Positions 23,322 through 33,919 of a stretch of 64,000 nt of DNA are shown here, piece after piece. The notes beneath the pieces were generated by a model. That model was given only the letters and a program-made list of their open reading frames with translations. It ran no database searches and had not been told where the DNA came from. Origin of the DNA: Ligustrum vulgare (taxonomy: Eukaryota; Streptophyta; Magnoliopsida; Lamiales; Oleaceae); the NCBI GenBank assembly GCA_963555705.1, contig OY743181.1:28586513-28650512 (forward strand). The letters run 5' to 3'. The number at the start of each line of letters is the position of its first letter. Position 1 is the stretch's first letter. Position numbers and translations under genes: made by a program.

Positions 23322-23566
23322 TTTACAAATGAGTTGAGATTTTTCAACATAAATCTTCCAAAGCTTTAATCTTTGGTCTTCGACGATCTTGTTCACTTCA
23401 AATATCTCTTATGATTGCTTTGTACTTCAATGGATGACGATTTTGATCCCGGAGTATTCAAATGACATATATATGATAAAACTTAAGAATTGAAATCATT
23501 AGTAATACATGATATCTTGTTTGTTATAATCAAAACAATATATACGTGAATAGTCATAGGTCAACA
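23322..23566 (-). repeat. truncated right (5') LTR
   Basis: Matches 20546-20790 with a few substitutions and ends at the caaac target duplication. The first about 1250 bp of this LTR and the primer-binding site are missing, replaced by the inverted fragment and the agctcg-rich insert. Confidence 0.8.
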
Positions 23567-25283
23567 CAAACATTGTCTTTCAATGTGAACATATCTTGCA
23601 TTTCATTCCAACAACGCTCAAACTCTTCAGGAATCTGTGAGTCATATACAGCTTCATGGATAACAGATAATATTGCAGCTTTGTGAGTGTGACCACCGAA
23701 TTTTTCTGGCAACTTCTTCAAAATAAGCCAGAAACACCATCTATGTTTTGTTTCTAGGAACACAATTTCGATTGCATTTTGCATTGCCCGATCCTGATCA
23801 GTAATTATACCTCCTGGTGCCTTTCCCCCATACATTAGAGCCAAGTCTTGAATAGCCAAACAAAGGTACATGTATCATCCCTGGAAACCAAACGACACCC
23901 AAGTAGTGTGGAATGACCGTGATGGTTCACACCTACAAATGGGGCAAACAACATGTCATATTTGTTCGTGAGATACGTGGTATCAAATGTTATAACATCT
24001 CCAAGCTCCTTGTACCCATGCCTACACCTATTATCAGCCCAGAATATGTTCCTCAACCTCGACTCCCCGTCCAAGTCAACACTAAAGAAGAAATCGGGAC
24101 ATTGTGCTTGCATCTTCAAAAAGTAAGATTGAATTGAAGCTACATCACCTTTCCCGAGTCTCAAACACCGAACCTAGGCAATGTAGTTTCTGCAATCCTT
24201 TTCAATAAATGTGAGTTGATCCTATCCACCCGCTTCTACAACAGTTGAGTTGAAACTTTTATGTAGAGGGATTCCAGCTATATCATAAACTTTGAGCTTA
24301 TGCTTAAATGGTCAGTCAACTGTCTACTACACCGAAATATTCTAGAATTTGACGGACTAATTCTATGATTATGCTCTAAATGGACTACGGTAACACGCCA
24401 TGTCCCTAAAGCATCCTAGCAAGCCATCATCTTAGCTTTACATCCTGATTGCATGGTTGGATGAGGCCTCAATGGGTTGCGTGCGATATTCGATCGCTTC
24501 CCTTCTCGACTACAAATAAATGTTAAACTCCTCAAAGTCCTATTTGGATATTTTCTCAAATTCCTCCGTCTAACAAGAAAACCCACTCTTCGAGCATACT
24601 TCAAGTAGTATTGAAATGCCTCCTCATCGCTTCCAAACTTATTCCCAACCTCAGGCACAAACTCACCATCCTCAACTGCAACTTCATCATTCACTCCAAC
24701 ACATACATCATCCACGACTACTTCATTGTCATTACTAGAGGAGATAGTTTCGTTTCCTACACAAAACATCATATATATGCAATTTAATAACTCTGTTATC
24801 GCACTAGTTTTTTCGGAAATAAACAATATTAAGAACAATAAGAAATCAAGAAAAAAAAAACTAACCCAGCTCCGACAACGTTCTGCTCAACACCAGTTCT
24901 GTAGGACCGTCGTTATCCGGCCAAAAATCTGTCCTCCCACTGGTGTTCGTCCATAGAAAATAACTATCTAAAGCTTCGGGCTCACAATTTTCAAGTTGCA
25001 TTTCCCTACCATAAAGGTTTGTGTCGGTATTCTCATCTTCCGGTTGTATTTCCTACAACAATGGTCGTTGGTGAAGGTTGGGAGTGCCATTATAGAAGTG
25101 AATAATTTTTTATCTTCACTTCACCATTGAAGGTTGATTGTGGCGGGAGAGAAATAACGCATATGCCATATCTGAATTTTGTTTGATAAAGGGGTTTTTG
25201 TTTTATTCAATTTAATAATATTATTAATTGGAGACATTATATCGCGATATTGTGAGGACATTATATCGCGAGATATTAGGTGT

Positions 25284-25325
25284 GTCAAATTTGGGGGCAC
25301 ACTTGGGGTTCTAATAGACTTATTG
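25284..25325 (-). repeat. right TIR of the Mutator-like element
   Basis: Inverse of 16561-16602; contains caagtgtg and ggttctaataga on opposite strands. It lies about 230 bp upstream of the first FAR1-like exon, the expected place for a MULE terminus. Confidence 0.7.
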
Positions 25326-26842
25326 TACTCCTTGAGGAAGATTTGGTGTCGTGTCACTCAAATATCTCTACTACTAGTAGGGTCGATTTCATATTCACAA
25401 AATTAAATATATTATCGTTTGATTCCCATTTTTTAAATTTACTTTATTCTCGTACTTATTTTCAATCACATTTACACAATAAAATATTATATACATAAAC
25501 TTAAAAAATTTCCCTATTTTTAAATCAAGTTCTCCAAAAAATCAGTATTCAAAAAACTACTCTTTAAAATCAACATCAAATATTCGTTTGATAAACAAAA
25601 TAAATTGATTTATAACCACACATATTTTCTATTTCTAATTTTTAACCACTACTTTTTTACCTTGAAATTGAAAGCAAACCAATTTATAACAGTATTACCA
25701 AACTAAGGTACATTACAAACATATTATATATTATATGTTTTGGTTAATGTAAATTTTTTCATAATAAAACATTACTTTTAATGATATAACTCTACAAGCC
25801 TGTGTTCGAATCATATTAAAATCAATTTTTGGATTTTTTTTCGCAGGGTTCGAGATAGATGCAGGGTTAAAAATTTGAGAGATAATAGATATGTAAATAA
25901 AAAGCTGTATTGAAAATTTGAGCGATTATAAATAATAAAAAAAAAACTCACCTACCTGAACAGAGGCGTAATGGTCAAACAGAAAAATCTATTTTAAAAA
26001 TTCTTTGGTAAGAACTTTGTAAATCAAATATCTTTTCGATATTATTAAAAAAAATTACCACCTCAATCTCCCACGACCACCCCCCATCCCTAGGGTAGCA
26101 GCTTAGGAGTCGACCAAGTTGTAGCGTGTCCTCAAAGACACAAGGGACTGATAATATTGAGGGTCAATATCCAAGCAATTCGAGCCAAGTCAAACCCATC
26201 AACTCTTGAAGGACTACATTGCCTGCCCTAAACCTCGAGTTTGAACCACATCCCAATACATACCCCATATAGACAACAAAATCAACACTAACCTCCGGAC
26301 AAAAATAAAATAAAAGTTGGATCAGTTGGCAGCAAATGGGGATGAACCCAAAGGCCAACATTTCCAGTATGGATCACCACCTGCCAGACCAAATGCTTCC
26401 ACACATCTCAATCCAATGTAGGTTTTAATCAACAAACAACTCTATAACATCCAATTGATATATATACAACACAACCACCTTAACAAGAAACAATTCTAAG
26501 ATAACAGTAACATGTGCAAAAGCTGATATATTAATATAAAAAAAAGGTTTTGAGGAACTACTCAATGTGAGTGATTTATCAATGGAAAAAATACATGTGA
26601 TGATAGTCAGGAAATTCGTATATGGGTCCATATCATGTAAACTACAGAGTGATGAATGGTAACAAACAGTGACATTTCTCCCAGTCGTGTCTCTATGAAG
26701 TATGAACAACAAAACAAAGAAAATCCTAGCCACAAGGGGCCCATCTCCAATGGAATCAGCATACAGAAAGAATGGCGAGCTGGTGCCAACCCCATGCAAT
26801 TGCAACAAGAGCCTAATTTTTAGATAAGAGGAATGCAGTTGT
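25326..26842. other. no gene seen; MITE at about 25581-25705
   Basis: Mostly AT-rich up to 26,080, with one MITE copy. From 26,090 the base composition evens out. Minus-strand frames at 26425-26808 and 26607-26795 have no recognisable domain and may be 3' untranslated sequence of the RING-PHD gene. Confidence 0.5.
25581..25705 (+). mobile_element. small MITE, same family as 8689-8866
   Basis: Left tattcgtttgataaac, right taccaaactaagg, with a tttttaaccactac core. The ends are inverted, though degraded. I could not settle the target duplication. Confidence 0.5.
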
Positions 26843-29822
26843 TCATATTTCTAATATATAGAAATAAGACGAGAATTGACCTCCCATTGGACATATTCGT
26901 CCACGAGCAATTCTCTCAAAGTGGGTACAGATCGTGTCAGCTAAAATGGCGTGTGTAAAGATCCTTGCAATGTCCTTGAAGGTGTAGTAGCCTGCATCAA
27001 CACAAGTCAGTCCTAGTAAAGAAAAGCAAAATAATGAACCTTAATACTACATTTAAAGGAAAATTTGGTGATTTTTTTTTTAAAAAATTCACAAAACTGA
27101 TAAAGTATACATTATCATTGTACTTTGCTGGTAAACGAATCAAATAGTAATAACCATCAGTGGTAATGCAACATGAAATGCATCCCTATTCTAAGCTTCC
27201 AAAAACATGTGCAATTCAAAATTCAAAATATCAATCAAATCAACATAGCAGAAATTCAGTTACCGATTTATGAAAAGCATTTGAGTTTCAGGACAAAAAA
27301 GAGTGACGATAATCTACACCGTTGCTTCTTATAGTCACATGATATTTTCCGAAAATTTGAATGCCATGTGCAATTTATGAATGAAATTTTAAACATCAAA
27401 ATACCCAATTTGAAATTCGTAAGGTTTTTGTGTTCTAACCATTAGTTGCACTTGTTCCTTTTCTACGAGAGAGTAGCTCACCTCTCTAAATTGGTTTGGA
27501 GTACCAACATCAGCCCTGATGTCTGATGTGCTACTGCAAGGATGGAGTTGCTGATGAACCTGTCCTAACCCAACCCTTTCATTGATTGCAATAAATTCAC
27601 CATGTGACATTCCGACAAAAGAATGATCCACGGATGTAGAAGCTTGATTGTGAAGTGATTGCCTCCGCAAACTACTGAATCTTGGAGAAAAAACTTCCCT
27701 AGGTTGCAAGGGAAGTATTGTATTTTCTAGTAAACTTTGCCGAATAAATATATTTTCTGGTGCCATCCTTGTGGGAGCAACAGAATAACCAGGTACTGAT
27801 TCCCTACCTCCCCCAACTTGAGTACCAAAAAGACTATTCCCTGAAACTGTGGCCATCCCATCAGTTCTGTCAGATTGTCTACTTCTGTAATTAAGAAATT
27901 GGTATATCTGACGCTGTATTCTACGCCTTTCTAATACTGTAGCTGCCCCAGTTCCCGTAGCTGGAGAAGCAGCTTGAAAATTCACAGCAGAAAGTCTCGG
28001 AGATAAAGAGTGCTCAGTTCCTTGAGTCAATGGGGTATCAGGTACATACAACTCATTGAGGTCAAAAGTTTCCCGTGGACCGGCAACAGGGGATGGTCCT
28101 ATGGAGAAGTTGGTACTTGCTCCATGATCAGTGCTAGGATTCAAACCTTGTGCACCAGATGAAGCAAGAGCAGTTGGCCTACATCCGTCACAATACCAAT
28201 TACCTTCAGGCACTTCAAGTCCAAGACCAACACAATAAGTGTGTGCAGGCGAATCACAGAGATCGCAAAGTAGCATAAGTGCATCATCCCCACCTTGTTG
28301 ACACTCCATGCATAGCACATTCTCATAGGGATCAAGATATCCCCTGCGCTCTTCCTCGGATGGTTGATAAACCTGGACATAACAATAGCGGGATACTGGT
28401 AATTCAAAAGATGCATAAACATAGAATGAGGGAAACTTTTTTCCTTCCAAAAAAAAAAAAAGGGATTATTCAACAAATTACCTGATCACGTTCTGGAACT
28501 GTAATCACCTGAGTCCTTAAACCAAGCCCTGCATCTGCTCGTGCTATCCTACTGATAGTGGAAAACCTTTGCTTGCAGAGGGGGCAACGAGATTCCACCT
28601 TTGACCACTCCATGATGCAAGCAAAACAGAAGTAATGACTGCAAGAGTTCAATGTTCCCCTGACTGTTCTCTTCCCTTCTTCAGACAGACAAATCCCACA
28701 AACCTGCTTCCCTGCTTCAAATTCTATACCTTCTACCTTCCCCTTCCCCTTCCCCTTCCTTACTGGACGTGTTTGTTGTGGAGGCAGATTGAGTTTCTCT
28801 GTTATAATTTTCGAATTTGAACACCTCAAACTTCTGCAAAATTCACTAGCTTCTCTAATCTGTTCTCTCTCTTCCTCGGAGATGGTGTATTCATGATCAG
28901 AAGATCCCGAACACACAAAATCGGAATCAGAATTTGAAGTTGACTTCCTCCTCCTTGACCTTCCCCATTCAATGACCTTGTTTTTTTGCAAAATCTCGTT
29001 ATCATCTCTAAAATCTTTACCAAGGTCAGATCTTAATTTTCTCGACACTTTTTTCATTATTGATTTCTTCCTTCTGGTCTTCTTATTAACTTTAGCATTC
29101 CTACTCTTTCTTCGTCCTTTGACAATGCCTTTCTCTTCCATATTCACCCTGCCCATCTTATTCTTCACAGTAACAGGTGACTCTTCTTCATCATCTATAC
29201 AATCAATCTCATCGGGAAGAAATTCCTCATCATCATCATCATTGGAATCATCATACTCAATATCGTCCTTTTCTTCTCTATTTGAAAACTTTGTTTTCTT
29301 TCTCGGCATCTCATCATCAACATCGTCATTATCTTCTTTATAAGAAAGCATGGTTTTCTTTCTAGGCCTCGGATTGTTGTCTGCTTCTCTATACGAAACC
29401 TCAATTTCATCCTCTTCCTCTTCTTTATATGACACCCTCCTTTTCTTTCTTCCTTTCGTAATAGCAAAATTATCATCTGAATCATCATCCTCGTCTTCTT
29501 CACTATATACCACCACCTTTTTCCTTTTTGGCTTCACAAACCCATTTATCTTTTTCCCTTGAAAACCCCTTCGACCTCTAGGTCTTCTAGCGAGCTTGAC
29601 CTTCTTCTCTACCCATTTGTTCTCTTCTTTCTCCTGGAATTCGCCTAGACCTTCTTCTGACTCATCCTCAGCAAGAGAAGAACAATATTCATCCTCTGAT
29701 TCATTGAACTCCTCATCTTCATCTACCTTGTAATCTTCATCTGAGTAATCTGAACCTTTGCCATCCAACCGATCCCTGCGCCTGGTATTGCATTTGTATC
29801 CAACATTGCCTCTTCTTGCCAT
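26843..29822 (-). CDS. RING and PHD finger nuclear protein (probable host gene)
   Basis: Exon 29822-28482 starts at MARRGNVGYK. It encodes 447 residues: a long acidic/basic region with KKRR and PRKKT clusters, then a RING finger near the exon end (CGICLSEEG ... CSHYFC ... CPLCKQRF). A 109-bp intron (GT at 28481, AG at 28373) joins it in phase 0 to exon 28372-27440, 311 residues. That exon opens with a PHD finger (CMECQQGGDDALMLLCDLCD ... CDGC) and continues with a low-complexity Ser/Pro region. The last exon is uncertain: 26991-26843 encodes YYTFKDIARIFTHAIL, like the conserved tail of related plant proteins, but no donor I found gives the right phase. RING fingers usually confer E3 ubiquitin ligase activity and PHD fingers read histone tails, so a chromatin-linked ligase is the inference. 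The first two exons have no stops. It is the only convincing host gene here. Confidence 0.75.
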
Positions 29823-30901
29823 CTGCTCCCACACCCGCACAATCAAAAGAAAAGATATAAAATTGAATCATTTAACAGTCTATTCCAATTTATTGCATGA
29901 TATCAAAATTAATTGAAATTCAAAGCCAGAAATTCACAATTAACAAATTTATTTTTTTCCCCTGATAAGATTTTTACATGAATGACAGGATCTGAATAGA
30001 TTCTCCAGTTCTTTTAAGCCTTATCGTAAAGATAATTACTTGACACCTAAATGAGTTAAACCTAGTAAATTATGCATCACAAATGCAGAAATTGTTAATT
30101 TAAAATGATGGAAAAGTTTAAAAAATTCTCAACACTTATCTTCTATGAGAATATCATCCATTCCCAAGTAAACAACATAAATCCAGAATCCCGAGATCTT
30201 TCGTTTCCAGATTGAGCTTAATCAAATATGCTAAATTAAAATACCAAACAAATCCAAATTAAGTAAATTATGCTCCCAAAACGTTCTGTAAAAGATCCTT
30301 TTAAGGAAAAAAAAATAAAAAATTAACACTACTAGTCAATCTGATTCATCACAGAAATGAAAAGGCCAGATTTATCATGGAAAATAAATATTAGAATACG
30401 GATTTATATTATTTACCCAGGGTAGAGTTTTTCCTAGAATATCAACTTAAGAAATTTTTTTAATTTTGTCCTCTTATTGCTAAATAAATAAATACATAAA
30501 TAAATAAATAAATTCATTTCCATATTAAGCTCAACGAAATATGCTAATTCGAAATGCAAATAAATAAATTCCATATTTACGCTCCCGAAATGTTCATCTA
30601 CCAGATCGTTCTAAAAATAAAAATCCCTTAACTTAAGTAGTCAATCTGATATATTTTAGAAATGAAAAAGCCCAAGAAAACCCTAGATCGAAAATTTACT
30701 ACAGCAGTCCTCACCTTCAATAATTCTTCAAAATCCAATCAAGACAGCAAGCCAATCAAATAACACATCAGATTAAGTGGAAAAACAACAAAAGGCGTGG
30801 ATTGATTATAATACAGATTTCTTTCATCTCGGGAAAAAAAAAAAAAAAAAAGCTACCATTAATTTTGAAGAATCACGATTTCAGCAAAATATTTGATATA
30901 T

Positions 30902-30960
<59 letters not shown>

Positions 30961-30973
30961 TGAGGTTTGGTAC
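29823..30973 (-). other. probable 5' UTR intron of the RING-PHD gene
   Basis: AT-rich, with no coding frame. The minus strand reads GTACCAAACC at 30973 (donor) and GGGAGCAG directly before the start ATG (acceptor). A leader intron of about 1.15 kb would fit, but only transcripts can show it. Confidence 0.35.
30914..30959. repeat. (GA)n microsatellite
   Basis: About 23 GA repeats following a short (AT)n run, next to the putative first exon of the RING-PHD gene. Confidence 0.9.
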
Positions 30974-31040
30974 CAGCGCAAGAAGCAAAATCCAATTACG
31001 CAATCCGGTGTGCTCTCTCTCTCTCTCTCTCTCTCTAGAG
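30974..31040 (-). promoter_or_regulatory. putative first exon/core promoter of the RING-PHD gene
   Basis: Between the GA tract (30914-30959) and a CT tract (31013-31035). On the minus strand a pyrimidine/purine-rich initiator-like region precedes a short leader ending gcttcttgcgctg and a GT. GA/CT tracts are common in plant core promoters and 5' UTRs. The transcription start is inferred. Confidence 0.3.
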
Positions 31041-31410
31041 AGAGACGTTAAATAATCTTTTTATGGAGGTAAAAGTTAAATTGTGGAAGCTATAGAATTT
31101 AAAATTTTGCTATTATATACAGCAAATGTTTAAAGCAGTGGAATTTTTTTCGAACATTCTTCGGTTTTGAAAAATCAAAAATTTGTTCAAACCGAAACAG
31201 GTAAACCGGTTAAGAATCAGAAGATCCGATCGGTTGAATCGGCCAAAACTGGATTTTCTGATCGATATTTTTAATCGATTTTCTGGTTGGATCGGACCAA
31301 TTTTTCGAATGGGTCCCAATTTTCGTTCGAACTAGCCTGTCTGGGAAGATTTTTTAAACATTAATATTTTCTGAATTGTATATGGAGATTTAGCAGCGGG
31401 GGAATTTTGT

Positions 31411-31446
31411 TGGGGTGGTTGGGGTGGGGGTGGGGGGGTGGGGGGG
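31411..31446 (+). other. G-quadruplex-type G-run cluster
   Basis: Five runs of four to seven G separated by T or TGGTT. On the minus strand, the sense strand of the RING-PHD gene, it is C-rich. It lies about 400 bp upstream of the putative start. Confidence 0.7.
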
Positions 31447-31593
31447 TCTCCCATCTCGACTCCGTTCCATCGGAATTTTTGAAAGGTAATATCAATGTGT
31501 TCAAATTCGGCTTGACTATCGATTCGATCGAGGGATCGGGTCAAGAATAAGAGGGTCAACTCGGGGTTGACCCAAACATTAAAATAATATTAA

Positions 31594-31732
31594 GCCTTCT
31601 TTAACGGAATCATTATAATTCATAAATCAATTTTTAACCGCGCATTTTCTCTCTCCATTTTTCAACTACACATTTTACCTCAAAATATAAATAAGCCAAT
31701 ATATAATTGCCACAATGTTATCAAACAAAGCC
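31594..31732 (+). mobile_element. Harbinger/Tourist-like MITE, 139 bp
   Basis: Ends GCCTTCTTTAACGG and, inverted, GGCTTTGTTTGATAAC, flanked by TAA on both sides (31591-31593, 31733-31735). The core ttttctctctccatttttcaac is shared with the copies at 8689, 13537 and 25581. Confidence 0.7.
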
Positions 31733-31860
31733 TAAAATATAAAAAATTAAAAAAAAAAAAAAAAAACTTGGTTTGAGTCATCGGGTCGCTGATCCAGTTT
31801 GATCAGACCGAGGTTTAAGGATAACTCGGCCTGATTTTTTACCGTGAACCTATGGAAGTC

Positions 31861-32413
31861 CAACGATAGAATTCATATAGAAAGGGTGGTCCTTCATTAG
31901 CAAGGTGTAAACTACGCTATTGGTCGTTGCTTTTCATTCTTTAGTATCTTTATTCAGGTGGCAAGTTTTTTTGATTTATTTGGTTGGTCTGATCCGGGAT
32001 TTTAAAAAGTGGGTAAGATGAAAACGGACTTTAATTAAAATAATTTCATTTTTAATTGCTTGACGAGATGAAAAATTAAAAAAGGAAATAATTTTTTTCA
32101 CTTTTCACCCAACATCTAATGACGTTGCAATTTCTTGCTTTTAGGAGCCTATGAGATGTAATCTTGCATTACTAAGTGTCTGTTTGGTGTATAGAAACTT
32201 TTTATCAAAACTTTTCAAATTTAATCTCAATCATCCATTCTTGATTAATGCCATAATTTTTTTAATTTTCAAACCAATCTAAACCATACATCCATAAAAA
32301 AAAATTACAAAAACCAAAATTTTTTCATGGACCAAACATACTCTAAGTACAATAAAATATAAGAAAGCAAATTACACTTGATTTTCAACCCTCAAATGAG
32401 TGAGTAATATTAC
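31861..32413. other. no gene seen
   Basis: AT-rich sequence between the MITE relic and the Tat LTR. A tctgtttggtgtatag phrase near 32,188 and an inverted-looking ccaaacatactctaag near 32,331 may bracket another small MITE. Confidence 0.4.
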
Positions 32414-33106
32414 TGTCATGCCTAAATGGACATGACACATCATCTGTAAGGGCCCACCATAGGACCACGGGACATCCAGTCATCACTTAGGACTCACAAG
32501 TCAGACCTCAATTGTTAGACTCATGTCCTAGGAGCTAGAACTCCGACTACATATGACTCACCATATTGGACTGGACAACCGAAGCCCCTACTTCGGAAAG
32601 GTGACACGATTACTTAGTGTGTTAGAGAGATGTGGCTCGTTTGCAAGAAACGACTTGATGTGACGTCTTTAATGGGAAGAGTTATTCTATGATAATAGCC
32701 GCAATCCTATGATAGAAAGTAATGATTATTACCAAAAAAATGGTTTACAGCATGAATAGTTGAAATTTTGCCACATATTAAGAGTAACAAGTGCCACTAT
32801 CTTAGGTAACAACTCCTTTTATAAATAGGTTGCACTTCCCACAAAAGGGGGTTAGTATTCAAGAAATTACACATAATACTCGTACTCTCAAGCAATTTTT
32901 TTTCTCTTCTACATATATATTTCCCACATCCAATTATATTTAGCTCACAATAAGTCCTAACTTGAGCGTCGGAGTGCAAACGGAAACCACCTCAACTTCC
33001 TTTGCATGTTGACCTCGTTTGTCCAAGTGCGCAGGCAAGTATACGTGTTCAAGAGGAGGAGTTGAGACGTGTTGATTCAAGGTCCAACCAAATTTTGTGG
33101 TCAACA
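32414..33106 (+). repeat. 5' LTR of the Tat-lineage element
   Basis: Begins TGTCATGCC (start approximate) and ends GGTCAACA three bases before TGGCGCCATCTGTGGG. Contains TATAAATAGG at 32820 and taacttgagcgtcggagtg near 32958, typical of this LTR type. Confidence 0.6.
32820..32827 (+). promoter_or_regulatory. TATA box of the Tat LTR
   Basis: TATAAATA followed by ggttgcactt, about 285 bp before the LTR end, the usual distance in plant gypsy LTRs. Confidence 0.5.
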
Positions 33107-33109
33107 TTT

Positions 33110-33125
33110 TGGCGCCATCTGTGGG
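33110..33125 (+). other. primer-binding region of the Tat element
   Basis: TGGCGCCATCTGTGGG directly downstream of the LTR. It differs at one base from the TGGCGCCGTCTGTGGG seen in many plant gypsy elements. Confidence 0.65.
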
Positions 33126-33149
33126 AAACCACACTTCTAACCATGAAAT

Positions 33150-33919
33150 CACATGGTAAAAGCTTACAAGAAACTTTTTGAAAAAGAGTGGAAGAACATT
33201 TTAAGAAATATTGAAAAAGGATAAAAAAAACCTCTTGAAAAAGATTGATCAAAGACGTACCAAAAAAGAATTTGTGGTCAAACCCTGAAAACCTCATGAC
33301 AAGCACGTTTTGAAGAGACTTTCGGAGTCAAAACCTAGAGATTATGATGCTCTAGTAGACTTAATGAATGAAGAAATACTCCGAGAAGAGAAAACAACAA
33401 TAGCCAAAGATAGGAATAGAGCTCCGGTGCCTAATAGAATATTAGGAACTTACCTCCTCCACCCAATGACCCACTAATCCATGAGATTGACACCATCTTT
33501 GGAGGACCACACTCAAGGAGGCTAAGGAGCCTGCCAATGTAAATTTTCACATAAATTCATAGCCTATTCCATCACCTTCAAGTTGGATGATGCGGTTCGA
33601 GTGCATTTCCTACATAACGATACCTTGGTAATCTGCATAACAGTTTCCAAAAATGGCTTGTCCTGGATTTTGATAAATAATGGAGCATCGATGAATGTAA
33701 TTTATGGGGTAACATTTAATAAGATGGGCATCGATTCCCCCCACTAATTCTAGTTCCATACCATATCTACAGCTTTGCTGAGGACAATTTGGTACCTAGG
33801 GGCTCGCTACATAATCCTGATAGCAGAAGTAGGCAAGCCTCCACTATTTCTAGGATACCTATGGAATTCTTGATTTTTGACAAGAGCTCCTCATATCATG
33901 GTTCCATTGGGAGGCCTGG
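33150..33919 (+). pseudogene. Tat gag C-terminus and protease remnant
   Basis: Frameshifted fragments include a gag tail (PRDYDALVDLMNEEIL), a linker (EIDTIFGGPHSR), a protease (SWILINNGASMNVIYG) and the post-protease segment MEFLIFDKSSSYHGSIGRP. The protease active site usually reads (V/I)D(S/N)G; here the Asp is Asn. Coding stops where the Tekay-like LTR begins at 33920, so that element inserted between protease and reverse transcriptase. Confidence 0.65.

Larger units (their letters stand above)
19293..23566 (-). mobile_element. LTR element without gag-pol, carrying an antisense-type ORF
   Basis: Perfect 5-bp target duplication caaac (19288-19292 and 23567-23571). The element begins TGTTATTACA and ends GGTCAACA. 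The left LTR is 19293-20790, followed by a polypurine tract on the minus strand, so the element runs minus. The right LTR is reduced to its last 245 bp (23322-23566). The interior has no gag, protease, integrase or reverse transcriptase, only a plant transposon-protein ORF (21378-22574). It is therefore a large non-autonomous derivative whose LTR and PPT look copia-like. It interrupts the FAR1-like gene and so is younger. Confidence 0.8.
18123..25052 (-). pseudogene. FAR1/FHY3-type MULE transposase, broken
   Basis: Exons on the minus strand: an acidic exon 25052-24866, then a 109-bp intron (GT at 24865, AG at 24757). Next come the FAR1 DNA-binding region (about 24750-24416; AFQYYLKYARRVGFLVRRR), the MULE transposase core (24164-23554; FDTTYLTNKYDM and ITDQDRAMQNA), then an LTR insertion at 19293-23566. 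After it come the SWIM region (19198-18731) and a tail with INSDGWVSTVLQVRYNQLCS. A last open stretch ends at TAA 18123-18125. The SWIM CxC is present but its second CxH pair has decayed (FRC instead of CRH). Frameshifts occur near 23850, around 19200 and near 18430. FAR1 relatives are either domesticated light-signalling regulators or MULE transposases; the flanking TIRs favour a transposase. It is non-functional. Confidence 0.8.
16519..25340 (-). mobile_element. Mutator-like element with FAR1-type transposase, interrupted
   Basis: A terminal inverted repeat of about 42 bases occurs at 16561-16602 and, inverted, at 25284-25325, with about four mismatches by eye. Between them lies a minus-strand FAR1/MURA-type transposase gene (18123-25052) and an LTR element that split it. 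The outer edges are uncertain: the repeat seems to extend outward through an AAGGA stretch towards 16519, but I could not find a 9-bp target duplication. FAR1 family proteins are known to derive from MULE transposases, so repeats plus this gene point to a formerly autonomous element. Confidence 0.65.
31114..31860. repeat. probable old hAT-type MITE relic, split by a smaller MITE
   Basis: Phrases such as aggatcgggtcaag, gggtcaactcggggttgac and gaccgaggtttaaggataac resemble the subterminal parts of the hAT-type MITE at 14069-15107. The middle is interrupted by the MITE at 31594-31732. Ends not defined. Confidence 0.3.

Noticed and set aside
28972..29343. Ser-rich plus-strand frames over the RING-PHD exon
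   Set aside because: Antisense shadow of the Glu/Asp/Lys-rich coding strand.
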